Assembly: GCA_041685145.1 (NCBI GenBank) | Contig: JAWLGJ010000007.1 | Location: 1-64,000, forward strand | Source: JAWLGJ01 sp041685145 | GTDB lineage: Bacteria; Pseudomonadota; Alphaproteobacteria; Rhodospirillales; Magnetospirillaceae | Direction: 5' to 3' | Length of the DNA stretch: 64,000 nucleotides | Part shown: positions 20,179 through 28,800 of the stretch, in pieces | Position numbering within the stretch: position 1 is the stretch's first letter | Layout: every line of letters begins with the position of its first letter | Position numbers and translations under genes: made by a program | Notes under the pieces: model-generated | Database searches by the model: none | The model's input: the letters and a program-made list of their open reading frames with translations, nothing else | What the model was told of the DNA's origin: nothing

Positions 20179-20538
20179 ATGCCGCTTTACGAGTGCGTGT
20201 TCATCGCGCGCCAGGACATCAACACCCAGCAGGTCGATACCATCGCCGACTCGCTGGCCAACATCATCAGCGAGAACGGCGGCGCCATCGCCAAGCGCGA
20301 ATACTGGGGCCTGCGCAATTTCGCCTATCGCATCAAGAAGAATCGCAAGGGGCACTACGTCCTCTTCCACATCGACGCGCCCGTTCCGGCCGTGAAGGAA
20401 ATGGAGCGCCAGATGACCCTCAACGAGGACGTCCTCCGCCATCTCGTGCTGCGGATGGAGGAGCCGGAGGAAGGCCCGTCGATCATGATGCAGAGCCGGG
20501 ACCGGCGCGACGACCGCCCGCGTCGCCGCCCCAGCTAA
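20179..20538 (+). CDS. rpsF: 30S ribosomal protein bS6
   Basis: Binds the central domain of 16S rRNA as a dimer with bS18. 119 residues, starting [13 protein letters not shown] after an AAAGGAGC ribosome site. Core S6 fold with [16 protein letters not shown]; the C-terminal tail is short and Arg-rich ([13 protein letters not shown]). First gene of rpsF-rpsR-rplI. Confidence 0.97.
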   Translation: MPLYECVFIARQDINTQQVDTIADSLANIISENGGAIAKREYWGLRNFAYRIKKNRKGHYVLFHIDAPVPAVKEMERQMTLNEDVLRHLVLRMEEPEEGPSIMMQSRDRRDDRPRRRPS

Positions 20539-20550
20539 AGGAGGAGCGCG

Positions 20551-20820
20551 ATGAACCAGAACACCCCGATGGGCCCGCGGACGGTGATCGCCGGCGTGCG
20601 GCGCCCCTTTTTCCGCCGCCGCAAGACCTGCCCGTTCTCCGGCGCCAACGCGCCGAAGATCGACTACAAGGACATCAAGCTGCTGCAACGGTTCGTGTCC
20701 GAGCGCGGCAAGATCGTCCCCAGCCGCATCACCGCGGTGTCGTCCAAGAAGCAGCGCGAACTGGCCAAGGCCATCAAGCGGGCGCGCTTCATGGGCCTTC
20801 TGCCCTATGTGGTGAAATAG
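20551..20820 (+). CDS. rpsR: 30S ribosomal protein bS18
   Basis: 89-residue partner of bS6 on the 30S platform. Typical [14 protein letters not shown] start and [20 protein letters not shown] core; the conserved [20 protein letters not shown] stretch is intact. Twelve bases after rpsF with an AAAGGAGG ribosome site. Confidence 0.97.
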   Translation: MNQNTPMGPRTVIAGVRRPFFRRRKTCPFSGANAPKIDYKDIKLLQRFVSERGKIVPSRITAVSSKKQRELAKAIKRARFMGLLPYVVK

Positions 20821-20838
20821 GCGCGCGGGAGAAAAGCG

Positions 20839-21435
20839 ATGCACGTCATTCTGCTTGAGCGAATCGAGAAACTGGGCCAGATGGGCGAAGAGGTCCGGGT
20901 AAAGCCCGGCTATGCCCGCAACTTCCTGCTGCCGCAGAAGAAGGCCCTGCGCGCCACCAAGGAAAACCGCGCCTATTTCGATAAGCAGCGCACCCAGTTG
21001 GAGGCCATCAACCTCCAGCGCCGCCAGGAGGCCGAGTCGGTCGCCGAGCGGATGCAGGGCCTGACGCTGCGCATGGTGCGCCAGGCGGCCGAAACCGGCC
21101 AGCTTTACGGGTCGGTCACCGGCCGCGACCTCGTCGAGGCCATCAAGGAGGGCGGTTTTACCGTCCAGCGCCAACAGGTCCACCTCGATGCGCCCATCAA
21201 GACCCTGGGCCGCATCCCGGTGCGCGTGGCGCTGCATCCCGAGGTTGCCGTCACGGTGACCGTGGTGGTGGCGCGCTCGCAGGCCGAGGCCGAGGAGCAG
21301 GCGGAAGCCGCCGCCGCGCAGGCAGAGCCGCCGGAGAGCCCCGAGGAAGCACCGGCCGCCGACGCCGCCGCGGAGGAGGCCCCGGCCGCCGACGCCGAGG
21401 AGTCCGCCGGGGACGAATCCTCCCAGGAGGTATAG
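20839..21435 (+). CDS. rplI: 50S ribosomal protein bL9 with a long acidic tail
   Basis: 198 residues; the usual bL9 length is about 150. The N-domain ([16 protein letters not shown]), long connecting helix and C-domain (about 75-148, with TGQLYGSVT) are normal. Residues 150-198 are an added Ala/Glu/Pro-rich, strongly acidic tail that repeats EEAPAADA twice. Tails of this kind on bL9 are seen in other alphaproteobacteria. Third gene of the operon. Confidence 0.95.
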   Translation: MHVILLERIEKLGQMGEEVRVKPGYARNFLLPQKKALRATKENRAYFDKQRTQLEAINLQRRQEAESVAERMQGLTLRMVRQAAETGQLYGSVTGRDLVEAIKEGGFTVQRQQVHLDAPIKTLGRIPVRVALHPEVAVTVTVVVARSQAEAEEQAEAAAAQAEPPESPEEAPAADAAAEEAPAADAEESAGDESSQEV

Positions 21436-21529
21436 GCTCGGCCCCTGCGCCTCTGCGCTCGGTCCTAAACCGTTGGTATGATTTGCGGAACGGCGCCGTG
21501 ATCCCATCATAATCCCCAGCGGGGTTGTG

Positions 21530-22762
21530 ATGCTGTTGACGCGGCTGCTCGAACGCATTGTCCGGTGCGGCGCCCTCACCGTCATCGACGCGCGGGGGCG
21601 CCGACACCGTCTGGTCGGCGAGGACGCACCCGGGCTGCGTCCGGTCTCCATCCGCCTGCATCATCCGTCCCTGCACCGCCGGTTGTGGCTGAACCCTAAG
21701 CTGACGCTGGGCGAAGCCTATATGGACGGCACCCTCACCGTCGAGGACGGCACCCTCTATGATTTCCTCGCCCTGTGCGGCGCCAATGTGGCGCGCCGCG
21801 GCCGGAACATGGTGGGGTGGACCGACGCGGCGGCGCGGGCGTTGCGGCGCGTGCAGCAGTTCAATCCCGCCGGCCTCGCCCGCCGCAACGTCGCCCACCA
21901 CTACGATCTTTCCGACGCCCTTTACGATTTGTTCCTCGACCGCGACCGGCAGTATTCCTGCGCCTATTTCCCCCACCCCGACGCCGACCTGGAGGAGGCG
22001 CAGGAGGCCAAGAAGCGCCACATCGCCGCCAAGCTGCTGCTGGAGCCGGGGATGCGGGTTCTGGACATCGGCTGCGGCTGGGGCGGCATGGCGCTGAGCC
22101 TGGCGGGGCTGGCCGACGTCCATGTCACCGGCATCACCCTCTCGCGCGAGCAATTGCGGGTGGCGCGCGAGCGGGCGCAACGCGCCGGCCTCGGCCACCG
22201 GGTCGAATTCCACCTGCGCGACTACCGCCACCAGGAGGGCCGCTTCGAGCGCATCGTCTCGGTGGGCATGTTCGAGCATGTGGGAGTCAACCACTATCGG
22301 ACCTTTTTCCGCCGGCTGAAGCACCTGCTGACGCCGGACGGCGTGGCGCTGCTGCATTCCATCGGCCGCGCCGGCGGGCCCGGCTACACCGATCCCTGGA
22401 TCCGCAAATACATCTTTCCCGGCGGCTATTCCCCGGCATTGTCGGAGGTTCTGCCCGCGGTCGAGCGCACCGGCCTTTACGTCACCGACATCGAGATCCT
22501 GCGCCTGCACTACGCCGAGACGCTGCGGCGCTGGCGGGCGCGGCTGGAGCGCAACCGCGAGCGCGTGCGGGCGCTCTACGACGAGCGCTTCTGCCGCATG
22601 TGGGAGTATTACCTGACGGGCTCGGAGGTGGCCTTCCGCCACATGGGGCTTGTGGTATTCCAGATGCAGATGTCCCCCCGCATCGACGCCGTGCCGCTGA
22701 CCCGCGACTACATCACCGACACCGAACGTCGGCTGCAAGACCGTCTGAGCAGCGTGGCGTGA
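21530..22762 (+). CDS. cfa: Cyclopropane-fatty-acyl-phospholipid synthase
   Basis: Adds a methylene from SAM across cis double bonds of membrane phospholipids. 410 residues. N-terminal substrate domain; signature NVAHHYDLSDALYDLFLD with RQYSCAYF; SAM motif VLDIGCGWGGMALSLA; IVSVGMFEHVG; and GGYSPALSE. ATG 21530 follows an in-frame GTG; the upstream AGCGGGG is a moderate ribosome site. A possible -10 (TATGAT, 21477-21482) lies upstream. No operon partner. Confidence 0.93.
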   Translation: MLLTRLLERIVRCGALTVIDARGRRHRLVGEDAPGLRPVSIRLHHPSLHRRLWLNPKLTLGEAYMDGTLTVEDGTLYDFLALCGANVARRGRNMVGWTDAAARALRRVQQFNPAGLARRNVAHHYDLSDALYDLFLDRDRQYSCAYFPHPDADLEEAQEAKKRHIAAKLLLEPGMRVLDIGCGWGGMALSLAGLADVHVTGITLSREQLRVARERAQRAGLGHRVEFHLRDYRHQEGRFERIVSVGMFEHVGVNHYRTFFRRLKHLLTPDGVALLHSIGRAGGPGYTDPWIRKYIFPGGYSPALSEVLPAVERTGLYVTDIEILRLHYAETLRRWRARLERNRERVRALYDERFCRMWEYYLTGSEVAFRHMGLVVFQMQMSPRIDAVPLTRDYITDTERRLQDRLSSVA

Positions 22763-22867
22763 CCGCCCCCCCGCGCGCACGCCCGCGCGCCGGCCGCCGC
22801 CGCCATTGCCGTTGCCCCGCATCGGCGATAGGCTGACGCGGACGGACCACACCGGGGGGGCAAGCGG

Positions 22868-23728
22868 GTGGGCGGGAAGCAGAAGGCCAAGGCCGCGACG
22901 GCACCGGACCTCGACGCGCTGGACATGTCGGCGCACATCGCCGAACGCAAGGACTACGACTACCGGCTGTCGCAGCTTCAGCATCGGATGCTGCGCATCC
23001 AGCAGGCGTATTTCCACCAGAAGCGCCGCGCCATCATCGTCTTCGAGGGCTGGGACGCCTCGGGCAAGGGCGGCACCATCCGCCGCCTCACCGAGCGCCT
23101 GGACCCGCGCGGCTACAAGGTCTGGCCGATCGCCGCCCCCCGCGAGGAGGAGCAGGGCCGGCACTACCTGTACCGCTTCTGGCGCCGCCTGCCGGAGCCC
23201 GGCACCCTGGCCGTCTTCGACCGCTCGTGGTACGGCCGCGTGCTGGTCGAGCGCGTCGAGGGCCTGGCCGGGCGCGAGGAATGGAAGCGCGCCTATGACG
23301 AGATCAACGCCTTCGAGCGGATGCTGGCCGACGACGGCGTCCGCATCCTCAAGCTGTTCCTGCACATCACCCCCGACGAGCAGCTTGAACGCTTTGCCGA
23401 GCGCCTGCGCAATCCCTACAAGCGCTGGAAGCTGACCGAGGAAGACATCCGCAACCGCGGCAAATGGCCGCAATACGAAAAGGCGGTGCGCGAGATGTTC
23501 GCGCGCACCTCGACGCCGAACGCCCCCTGGCACCCCATCGCCGCCAACCAGAAATGGTATGTGCGCCTGGCGGCGCTGGAGCTTATCGCCGAGACGCTGG
23601 CGGCGGGGGTCGAGGTGGTGCCGCCGCCGCTGGACCCCGCCGTCCAGGCCGCCGCCGCCGAACGCCTCGGCCTGCACATCGTCCAGGACATCAAGGTCAA
23701 GAAGAGCAAGAAAAAGCCCAAGACCTGA
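22868..23728 (+). CDS. ppk2: Polyphosphate kinase 2 (PPK2 family)
   Basis: Transfers phosphate between polyphosphate and nucleotides. 286 residues. Walker A FEGWDASGKGGTIRRLTERL (about 59-78), lid region YRFWRRLPEPG, Walker B-like VFDRSWYGRVLVERV, and a second basic patch NPYKRWKLTEEDIRNR. A single PPK2 domain places it in class I or III. Ends in a lysine-rich tail (KVKKSKKKPK). GTG start chosen for length; the spacing of the upstream G-rich stretch fits a ribosome site. Confidence 0.92.
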   Translation: MGGKQKAKAATAPDLDALDMSAHIAERKDYDYRLSQLQHRMLRIQQAYFHQKRRAIIVFEGWDASGKGGTIRRLTERLDPRGYKVWPIAAPREEEQGRHYLYRFWRRLPEPGTLAVFDRSWYGRVLVERVEGLAGREEWKRAYDEINAFERMLADDGVRILKLFLHITPDEQLERFAERLRNPYKRWKLTEEDIRNRGKWPQYEKAVREMFARTSTPNAPWHPIAANQKWYVRLAALELIAETLAAGVEVVPPPLDPAVQAAAAERLGLHIVQDIKVKKSKKKPKT

Positions 23729-23768
23729 GGGCGGGCGCCTTGGCGGCGCGCCAAAGGAGGAAACGATC

Positions 23769-23966
23769 ATGGCCTGCCGCACCTGCCGCTACTGGACCGA
23801 GCTTGCCGCCGAGCCGCCCAGCTTCGAAACCGCGCATCAGCAGGGACTGTGCCGCCGCAATCCGCCGGTGGTGCTGGCGGGGGAACGGCATCGCCTTTGG
23901 CCGACCACCCTGTGGGACGACTGGTGCGGCGAATACGAGCCGTCGCCGTCGGTCGAGGCCGATTAA
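23769..23966 (+). CDS. Small four-cysteine protein, probable metal-binding
   Basis: 65 residues starting MACRTCRYW, preceded by a very strong AAGGAGG six bases before the ATG. Cysteines at 3, 6, 28 and 53 in the pattern CxxCxxW ... GLCRRNPP ... DDWCGEY suggest a zinc or iron knuckle. Similar small proteins are widespread in bacteria and phages, but I know of no assigned function. It lies 41 bases after ppk2, so it is probably on the same transcript; the following helicase has its own promoter. Confidence 0.75.
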   Translation: MACRTCRYWTELAAEPPSFETAHQQGLCRRNPPVVLAGERHRLWPTTLWDDWCGEYEPSPSVEAD

Positions 23967-23981
23967 AACACCCCTCGCCCC

Positions 23982-24011
23982 CTGCCACGCGGCGCCCGGC
24001 GCGCCTATACT
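23982..24011 (+). promoter_or_regulatory. Promoter of the helicase gene, predicting a leaderless mRNA
   Basis: -10 TATACT (24006-24011) with CTGCCA (23982-23987) 18 bases upstream. The ATG starts six bases after the -10 box, which puts the expected transcription start on the A of the ATG. No ribosome site is visible. Confidence 0.5.
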
Positions 24012-24017
24012 GCCGCC

Positions 24018-26777
24018 ATGATGGACGCTGCCCCGCCCCCGCGTGTTGCGCTGCCCGACGCCCCGGCGCTGGCCGTGGGCGCGCGCGCGGCGGCGCTGGT
24101 GCTTGCCGACGGCGAGGTGTTGAACCTGCCCCTGGACGAAGCGGCGCGCCACGCCCGCCGCCAGCCGCCGCTGCTGTGCCACGCCCGCGCCGTGGCCGCC
24201 CGCCTGGGGGGGCGGCGCTTCGCGGCCCTGGACGTGCTGGAGCTGTTCGCCTTCGTCCGGCCGGCGGCCTTCTGTCTGCCGACGCCGCGCGGCGTCGCCG
24301 CGGCCGTGGGGCTGCCGCCCCCCGCCGACCTGGAGGACGAGGCGGCGGCGCTGCTGTCGGCGGCGCGGAGGCTGCTGGAGGAACTGGCGGCGCACCCGGC
24401 GCGCGGCGCGCAGGCGGTGGCCTGGACGATGGCGCGGGCCGGCTGGTCGTGGGGGCCGGCGGTGCTGGCCGCCCTGGGCGTGCGGGGCGAGGTGCGGGCC
24501 GCGCAGGCGAGCTTCAGGGTCTGGGAGCGCCTGCCGGAATGGTCCGAGCACGCCCCCGAGCCGCCGTCGGGCAGCGAGCCCGTCGACCCCGCCGAGGCGC
24601 GGCGCCGCCTCGCCGGGCTGCTGGGCGAGGGCGCCGAGCCCCGTCCGCAACAGGCCGACTACGCCTCGGCCGTGTGCGCCGCCTTCGCCCCCCGCGACGA
24701 GCCCGGGGTGCCGCATATGGTGCTGGCCGAGGCCGGCACCGGCACCGGCAAGACGCTGGGCTATGTCGCCCCCGCCAGCCTGTGGGCGGCCAGGAACGGC
24801 GGCGCCGTCTGGATCAGCACCTACACCCGCAACCTGCAACGCCAGCTCGACGCCGAGCTTGACCGCCTGTTTCCCGACGCCGCCGCCAAGGCGCGGCACA
24901 TCGTCGTGCGCAAGGGGCGCGAGAACTATCTGTGCCTGTTGAATTACGAGGAGGCGGTGCGCGGCGCCGGCCTGCTGCCCGAGGACACCCTCGCCCTGGG
25001 CCTGATGGCCCGCTGGCTGGCGGCCACCCGCGACGGCGACATGGTCGGCGGCGACTTCCCCGGCTGGCTGCCCGACCTGGTGGGGCGGCCGCGCACCCTG
25101 GGGCTGACCGACCGGCGCGGTGAGTGCATCCACGCCGGTTGCCCCCACTACCGCCGCTGCTTCATCGAACGCACCGTGCGCCGGGCGCGGCGCGCCGACA
25201 TCGTCGTCGCCAACCACGCGCTGGTGATGGTGCAGGCGGCGCTGGGGGGCCTGGACGACGGGCATCTGCCGCTGCGCTATGTCTTCGACGAGGGCCACCA
25301 CGTCTTCGACGCCGCCGACGGCGCCTTCTCGGCGCATCTGTGCGCCATCGAGACGGCGGAGCTGCGCCGCTGGCTGCTGGGGGCCGAGGAGGGCGCCCGC
25401 TCGCGCGCCCGCGGCATGAAGGCGCGCCTGGAGGATCTGTTGCCGCCGGAGGGCGCGGCGGCGGCCGAGGCCCTCGACGCCGCCCTCGCCGCCGCCCGCG
25501 CCCTGCCGGGGCCGGGCTGGCACCAGCGCCTGTTCGACGCGCATCCGCGCCCGCTCGGCGCCGCCGAGGCCTTCCTCGCCCTGGGGCGGCGGCAGGTCAT
25601 GGCGCGGGCGCGCTGGCCCGATTCACCCTACAGCCTGGAGGCGGAAACCGCGCCGCCGGTGGACGGCCTGCCCGCGGCCGCCACCGCCCTGGCGGCGGCG
25701 CTGGCGCGGCTGGAGGAGCCGCTGCGCCGCCTGACGCAGGCGCTGGCGCGCCGCCTGGGCGACGAGGCCGCCGACCTCGACACCGCCACCCGCCAGCGCA
25801 TCGAGGCCGCCTGCCGCGGCATCGACCGCCGCGCCCTGCGCCCCCTGGCCGCCTGGCAGGCGATGCTGGCGGCGCTGACGGCGCCGCCGGAGGCGGACTT
25901 CGTCGACTGGTTCGCGGTCGAGCGCATCGACGGCCGCGACATCGACGTCGGGCTCCATCGCCACTGGGTCGACCCCACGCGCCCATTCGCGCAGGCGGTG
26001 GCGATGCCCGCGCACGGGGTTCTGGTCACCTCGGCAACGCTGCGCGACGGCTCCGGCGACCTGGAGGCCGACTGGCGGGCGGCGGAGCGGCGCACCGGCG
26101 CCGCCCATCTGCCGGCGCTGGCGGTGCGGGCGGCGGTGCCCTCGCCCTTCGACTATGCGGCGCAGACGCGGGTGCTGGTCGTCACCGACGTGCGCAAGGA
26201 CGACATGGCCCAGGTGGCGGCCGCCTATCGCGACCTGTTCCGCGCCGCCGGCGGCGGGGCGCTGGGCCTGTTCACCGCCATCTCGCGGCTGAAGGCGGTG
26301 CACCGCCACATCGCCGCCCCGCTGGAGGAGGCGGGCGTGGCGCTGCTGGCGCAGCATGTCGACGGCCTCGACACCAGCGCCCTGGTCGACATCTTCCGCG
26401 CCGAGGAGGACGCCTGCCTGCTGGGCACCGACGCGGTGCGCGACGGCGTCGACGTTCCCGGCCGCTCGCTGCGCCTGATCGTCTTCGACCGCGTGCCCTG
26501 GCCGCGCCCCGACATCGTGCACAAGGCGCGCCGCGCCGCCTTCGGCGGGCGGGCCTATGACGACATGATCACCCGCCTGCGGCTGAAGCAGGCCTTCGGG
26601 CGGCTGGTGCGCCGCGCCGATGACAAGGGGGTTTTCGTGCTGCTGGACCCGATGATGCCCAGCCGCCTGCTGGGCGCCTTTCCCGAGGGCGTCGCCGCGC
26701 AACGGCTGGGTCTGGCGGAGGCCGTGACAGCGGTGGCGCGCTTTCTGGGCAGCCGTGACGACCGCAAGGGGGATTGA
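24018..26777 (+). CDS. ATP-dependent DNA helicase, DinG/XPD (FeS superfamily 2) family
   Basis: 919 residues. A family-specific N-terminal region (about 1-210) precedes the helicase core: Walker A AEAGTGTGKTLGY (about 235-247); four-cysteine iron-sulfur motif formed by C302 region (NYLCLLNYEE) and GECIHAGCPHYRRC; DEAH-like box FDEGHHVFD; C-terminal motor motifs GLFTAISRLK, LLGTDAVRDGVDVPGRSLRLI and KQAFGRLVRRADDKGV. Such helicases unwind 5'-3' and act in R-loop or damage processing. Starts without a ribosome site (see promoter). Not the short DinG of E. coli; the N-terminal part may recruit a partner. Confidence 0.9.
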   Translation: MMDAAPPPRVALPDAPALAVGARAAALVLADGEVLNLPLDEAARHARRQPPLLCHARAVAARLGGRRFAALDVLELFAFVRPAAFCLPTPRGVAAAVGLPPPADLEDEAAALLSAARRLLEELAAHPARGAQAVAWTMARAGWSWGPAVLAALGVRGEVRAAQASFRVWERLPEWSEHAPEPPSGSEPVDPAEARRRLAGLLGEGAEPRPQQADYASAVCAAFAPRDEPGVPHMVLAEAGTGTGKTLGYVAPASLWAARNGGAVWISTYTRNLQRQLDAELDRLFPDAAAKARHIVVRKGRENYLCLLNYEEAVRGAGLLPEDTLALGLMARWLAATRDGDMVGGDFPGWLPDLVGRPRTLGLTDRRGECIHAGCPHYRRCFIERTVRRARRADIVVANHALVMVQAALGGLDDGHLPLRYVFDEGHHVFDAADGAFSAHLCAIETAELRRWLLGAEEGARSRARGMKARLEDLLPPEGAAAAEALDAALAAARALPGPGWHQRLFDAHPRPLGAAEAFLALGRRQVMARARWPDSPYSLEAETAPPVDGLPAAATALAAALARLEEPLRRLTQALARRLGDEAADLDTATRQRIEAACRGIDRRALRPLAAWQAMLAALTAPPEADFVDWFAVERIDGRDIDVGLHRHWVDPTRPFAQAVAMPAHGVLVTSATLRDGSGDLEADWRAAERRTGAAHLPALAVRAAVPSPFDYAAQTRVLVVTDVRKDDMAQVAAAYRDLFRAAGGGALGLFTAISRLKAVHRHIAAPLEEAGVALLAQHVDGLDTSALVDIFRAEEDACLLGTDAVRDGVDVPGRSLRLIVFDRVPWPRPDIVHKARRAAFGGRAYDDMITRLRLKQAFGRLVRRADDKGVFVLLDPMMPSRLLGAFPEGVAAQRLGLAEAVTAVARFLGSRDDRKGD

Positions 26778-26834
26778 CGGGCGGTGGCGCTTTCGCCTTA
26801 CAAAGGAACCCCGTCCTCCGGCCACGAGGGATAC

Positions 26835-27239
26835 ATGGTCAGCGAACAAGCGGCCCTGGTCTATACGATGGTGCTGGTATCGGCCGCCGACGGCCGTATG
26901 ACCGACATGGAGATGCGCACCATCGGCGACATGGTGGGGCACCTGCCGGCCTTCCGGGACTACGACACCGACCTGCTGCCGCGCACCCTGGAGGCCTGCG
27001 CCGAGATTCTCGACGCCGAGGACGGCCTGGAGCAGGCCCTTGCCCTGATCAAGGCCACGCTGCCGGAGCCGCTGCGCGAGACCGCCTACACGCTGGCCTG
27101 CGACCTGGTGGCGGCGGAAGGCTCGGCAACGCAGGAAACCTTGCGGCTGCTGGAGATTCTCCGCCACCGCCTGGACCTGGACCGGCTGATTGCCGCCGCC
27201 ATCGAGCGTGGCTCGCGGGCGCGGTACGCCACCCTATGA
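26835..27239 (+). CDS. TerB-like helical protein
   Basis: 134 residues from ATG 26835, with AGGG upstream. All-helical TerB fold with VSAADGRMTDMEMRTIGDMV near the start and ADLVAAEG-like acidic second site (LACDLVAAEGSATQETLRLL). TerB-type domains bind divalent metal or sit in stress-related membrane complexes. No other ter genes are near, so tellurite resistance should not be assumed. Overlaps the next gene by four bases (ATGA). Confidence 0.75.
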   Translation: MVSEQAALVYTMVLVSAADGRMTDMEMRTIGDMVGHLPAFRDYDTDLLPRTLEACAEILDAEDGLEQALALIKATLPEPLRETAYTLACDLVAAEGSATQETLRLLEILRHRLDLDRLIAAAIERGSRARYATL

Positions 27240-28135
27240 CGGCCCGCCCCGACCTCGGCGGCCGCACCCTCGGCTTCGTCGGCCTGGGGATCATGGGCCG
27301 GCCGATGAGCCGCCACCTCCAGGCCGCCGGCGCCCACATGGTGGTGCACAACCGCAGCCGCGCCCCCCTTGACGAGGCGGAGCGCCTGGGCATGACGGCG
27401 GCGGCGAGCCCCCGCGCGGTGGCCGAGCAGGCCGACGCGGTGGTGCTGATGGTCGCCGACACGCCGGCGGTCGAGGCGGTGCTGCTGGGGCCGGACGGCG
27501 TCGTCGCGGGACTGCGGCCGGGCGGCCTGGTCATCGACATGGGCACCACCGCCGTCACCCCCACCCGCCGTTTCGCCGCACGGGTGGCCGAGGCCGGCGG
27601 CGCCTATGTGGACGCGCCGGTGTCCGGCGGCCAGCCGGGGGCCGAGGCCGCCCGCCTGACCATCATGGCCGGCGGCGGCGACGACGCCTTCGCGCGGGCG
27701 CTGCCGCTGTTCCAGGTGCTGGGGACCACCATCACCCATGTCGGCGGCGTCGGCGCCGGGCAGGTGGCGAAGGCCGCCAACCAGGTCATCGTCGGCCTGA
27801 ACATCGGCGCCGTCGCCGAGGCGATGGCGCTGGCGGCGCGGGCGGGGGTCGATCCGGCCAAGCTGCGCACCGCCCTGATGGGCGGCTTCGCCGCCTCGCG
27901 GGTGCTGGAGGTGCATGGCGAGCGCATGATCCGCAATGACTTCCAGCCCGGCGGCAAGGTCACCACCCAGCGCAAGGATCTGGCCCAGGCCCTGGATCTG
28001 GCCGCCGAACTGGGCCTGGACCTGCCGGCGACGCGCCTCAACATGCAGCTTTACGACCGCCTCGTCGACGCCGGCGACGGCGGCCTCGACCACGCGGCCC
28101 TGGTGCGGCTCTACGGCTGGGACGCCGGGGACTGA
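27236..28135 (+). CDS. NAD(P)-dependent beta-hydroxyacid dehydrogenase (GlxR/GarR/MmsB family)
   Basis: 299 residues. N-terminal Rossmann motif GFVGLGIMGRPMSRHL; substrate motif DAPVSGGQPGAEA; catalytic lysine in GAGQVAKAANQVIVGLN; C-terminal KDLAQALDLAAELGLDLPAT. The length and motifs fit 2-hydroxy-3-oxopropionate (tartronate semialdehyde) reductase or 3-hydroxyisobutyrate dehydrogenase; substrate is not resolved. Translationally coupled to the TerB-like gene. Its last 25 bases overlap the end of the convergent ChaC-like gene. Confidence 0.88.
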   Translation: MTARPDLGGRTLGFVGLGIMGRPMSRHLQAAGAHMVVHNRSRAPLDEAERLGMTAAASPRAVAEQADAVVLMVADTPAVEAVLLGPDGVVAGLRPGGLVIDMGTTAVTPTRRFAARVAEAGGAYVDAPVSGGQPGAEAARLTIMAGGGDDAFARALPLFQVLGTTITHVGGVGAGQVAKAANQVIVGLNIGAVAEAMALAARAGVDPAKLRTALMGGFAASRVLEVHGERMIRNDFQPGGKVTTQRKDLAQALDLAAELGLDLPATRLNMQLYDRLVDAGDGGLDHAALVRLYGWDAGD

Positions 28136-28701
28136 GGCGTTATCGGCTCGCTCCGGCCGCCGTTGAGTCGCTCCGCCTCCAGGGCGTCGGCTAGCCGCAG
28201 GATGCGGTGCAGGCGCCCCTCGCGGATGCCCAGCGCGTCCAGATGGGTGATGGTGTTGGCGAAATACTCGCGGCTGGTGCCCTTGTCGCCGACGCCGCCG
28301 GCGATGATGCGCGCCGCCTCGGCGTCGCTCAGGCCGCCGGCGTATTGCGGGTGGTCGCGCCGCACCACGAAGGCCACCGCCCGCGCCCGCCGCCCGTCGC
28401 CGAGGCGCAGCGGCGGCACCGCCGGGCGGTAGACGCGGGTGATCATCTCGCGCTCCACCAGATATTCCCAGACATGATGGCGATGCTCCTCGGCCACGCG
28501 GTAGGCGATGCCGCGGCACGACCCGCCGCGATCCAGCCCCACCACCAGGCCGGGGCGTTCCGGCGTGCCGCGATACCGGATCGCCAGCACACAGGGCGCG
28601 CGGTGGTAACCGTGCAGCAGGGCGGGCACGCGCTCGACGAACGCGAAATCCGGCCGCCACATCAGCGAGCCGTAGGCGAACACCCACAATGGTCGCTCCA
28701 T
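28111..28701 (-). CDS. Gamma-glutamylcyclotransferase, ChaC-like
   Basis: 196 residues. ChaC family cleaves glutathione to 5-oxoproline and Cys-Gly. Substrate loop VFAYGSLMWRPDF near the N-terminus, GSCRGIAYRV, and the probable catalytic glutamate in YLVEREM; C-terminal EYFANTITHLDALGI is family-typical. ATG 28701. A glutathione S-transferase and glyoxalase II lie about 11 kb away, so glutathione is clearly used by this organism. Confidence 0.88.
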   Translation of the reverse strand: MERPLWVFAYGSLMWRPDFAFVERVPALLHGYHRAPCVLAIRYRGTPERPGLVVGLDRGGSCRGIAYRVAEEHRHHVWEYLVEREMITRVYRPAVPPLRLGDGRRARAVAFVVRRDHPQYAGGLSDAEAARIIAGGVGDKGTSREYFANTITHLDALGIREGRLHRILRLADALEAERLNGGRSEPITPQSPASQP

Positions 28702-28744
28702 GCCCCTCACCCTAACGCGGGGACGCCACCGGCGGAAGGGCGCG

Positions 28745-28773
28745 TTGCGGGCGCCGGGGCCTTCTGCTATCGC
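28745..28773 (+). promoter_or_regulatory. Promoter candidate for the DUF2125 gene
   Basis: TTGCGG (28745-28750), 17-base spacer, TATCGC (28768-28773) in the short gap divergent from the ChaC-like gene. Both boxes are only partial matches. Confidence 0.3.
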
Positions 28774-28800
28774 TGACGGCGCAAGCATTGGGAGGAAGTC

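Noticed and set aside
26835..27239. Tellurite-resistance operon
   Set aside because: Only a single TerB-like domain is present, with no terC, terD or terZ-type gene nearby.
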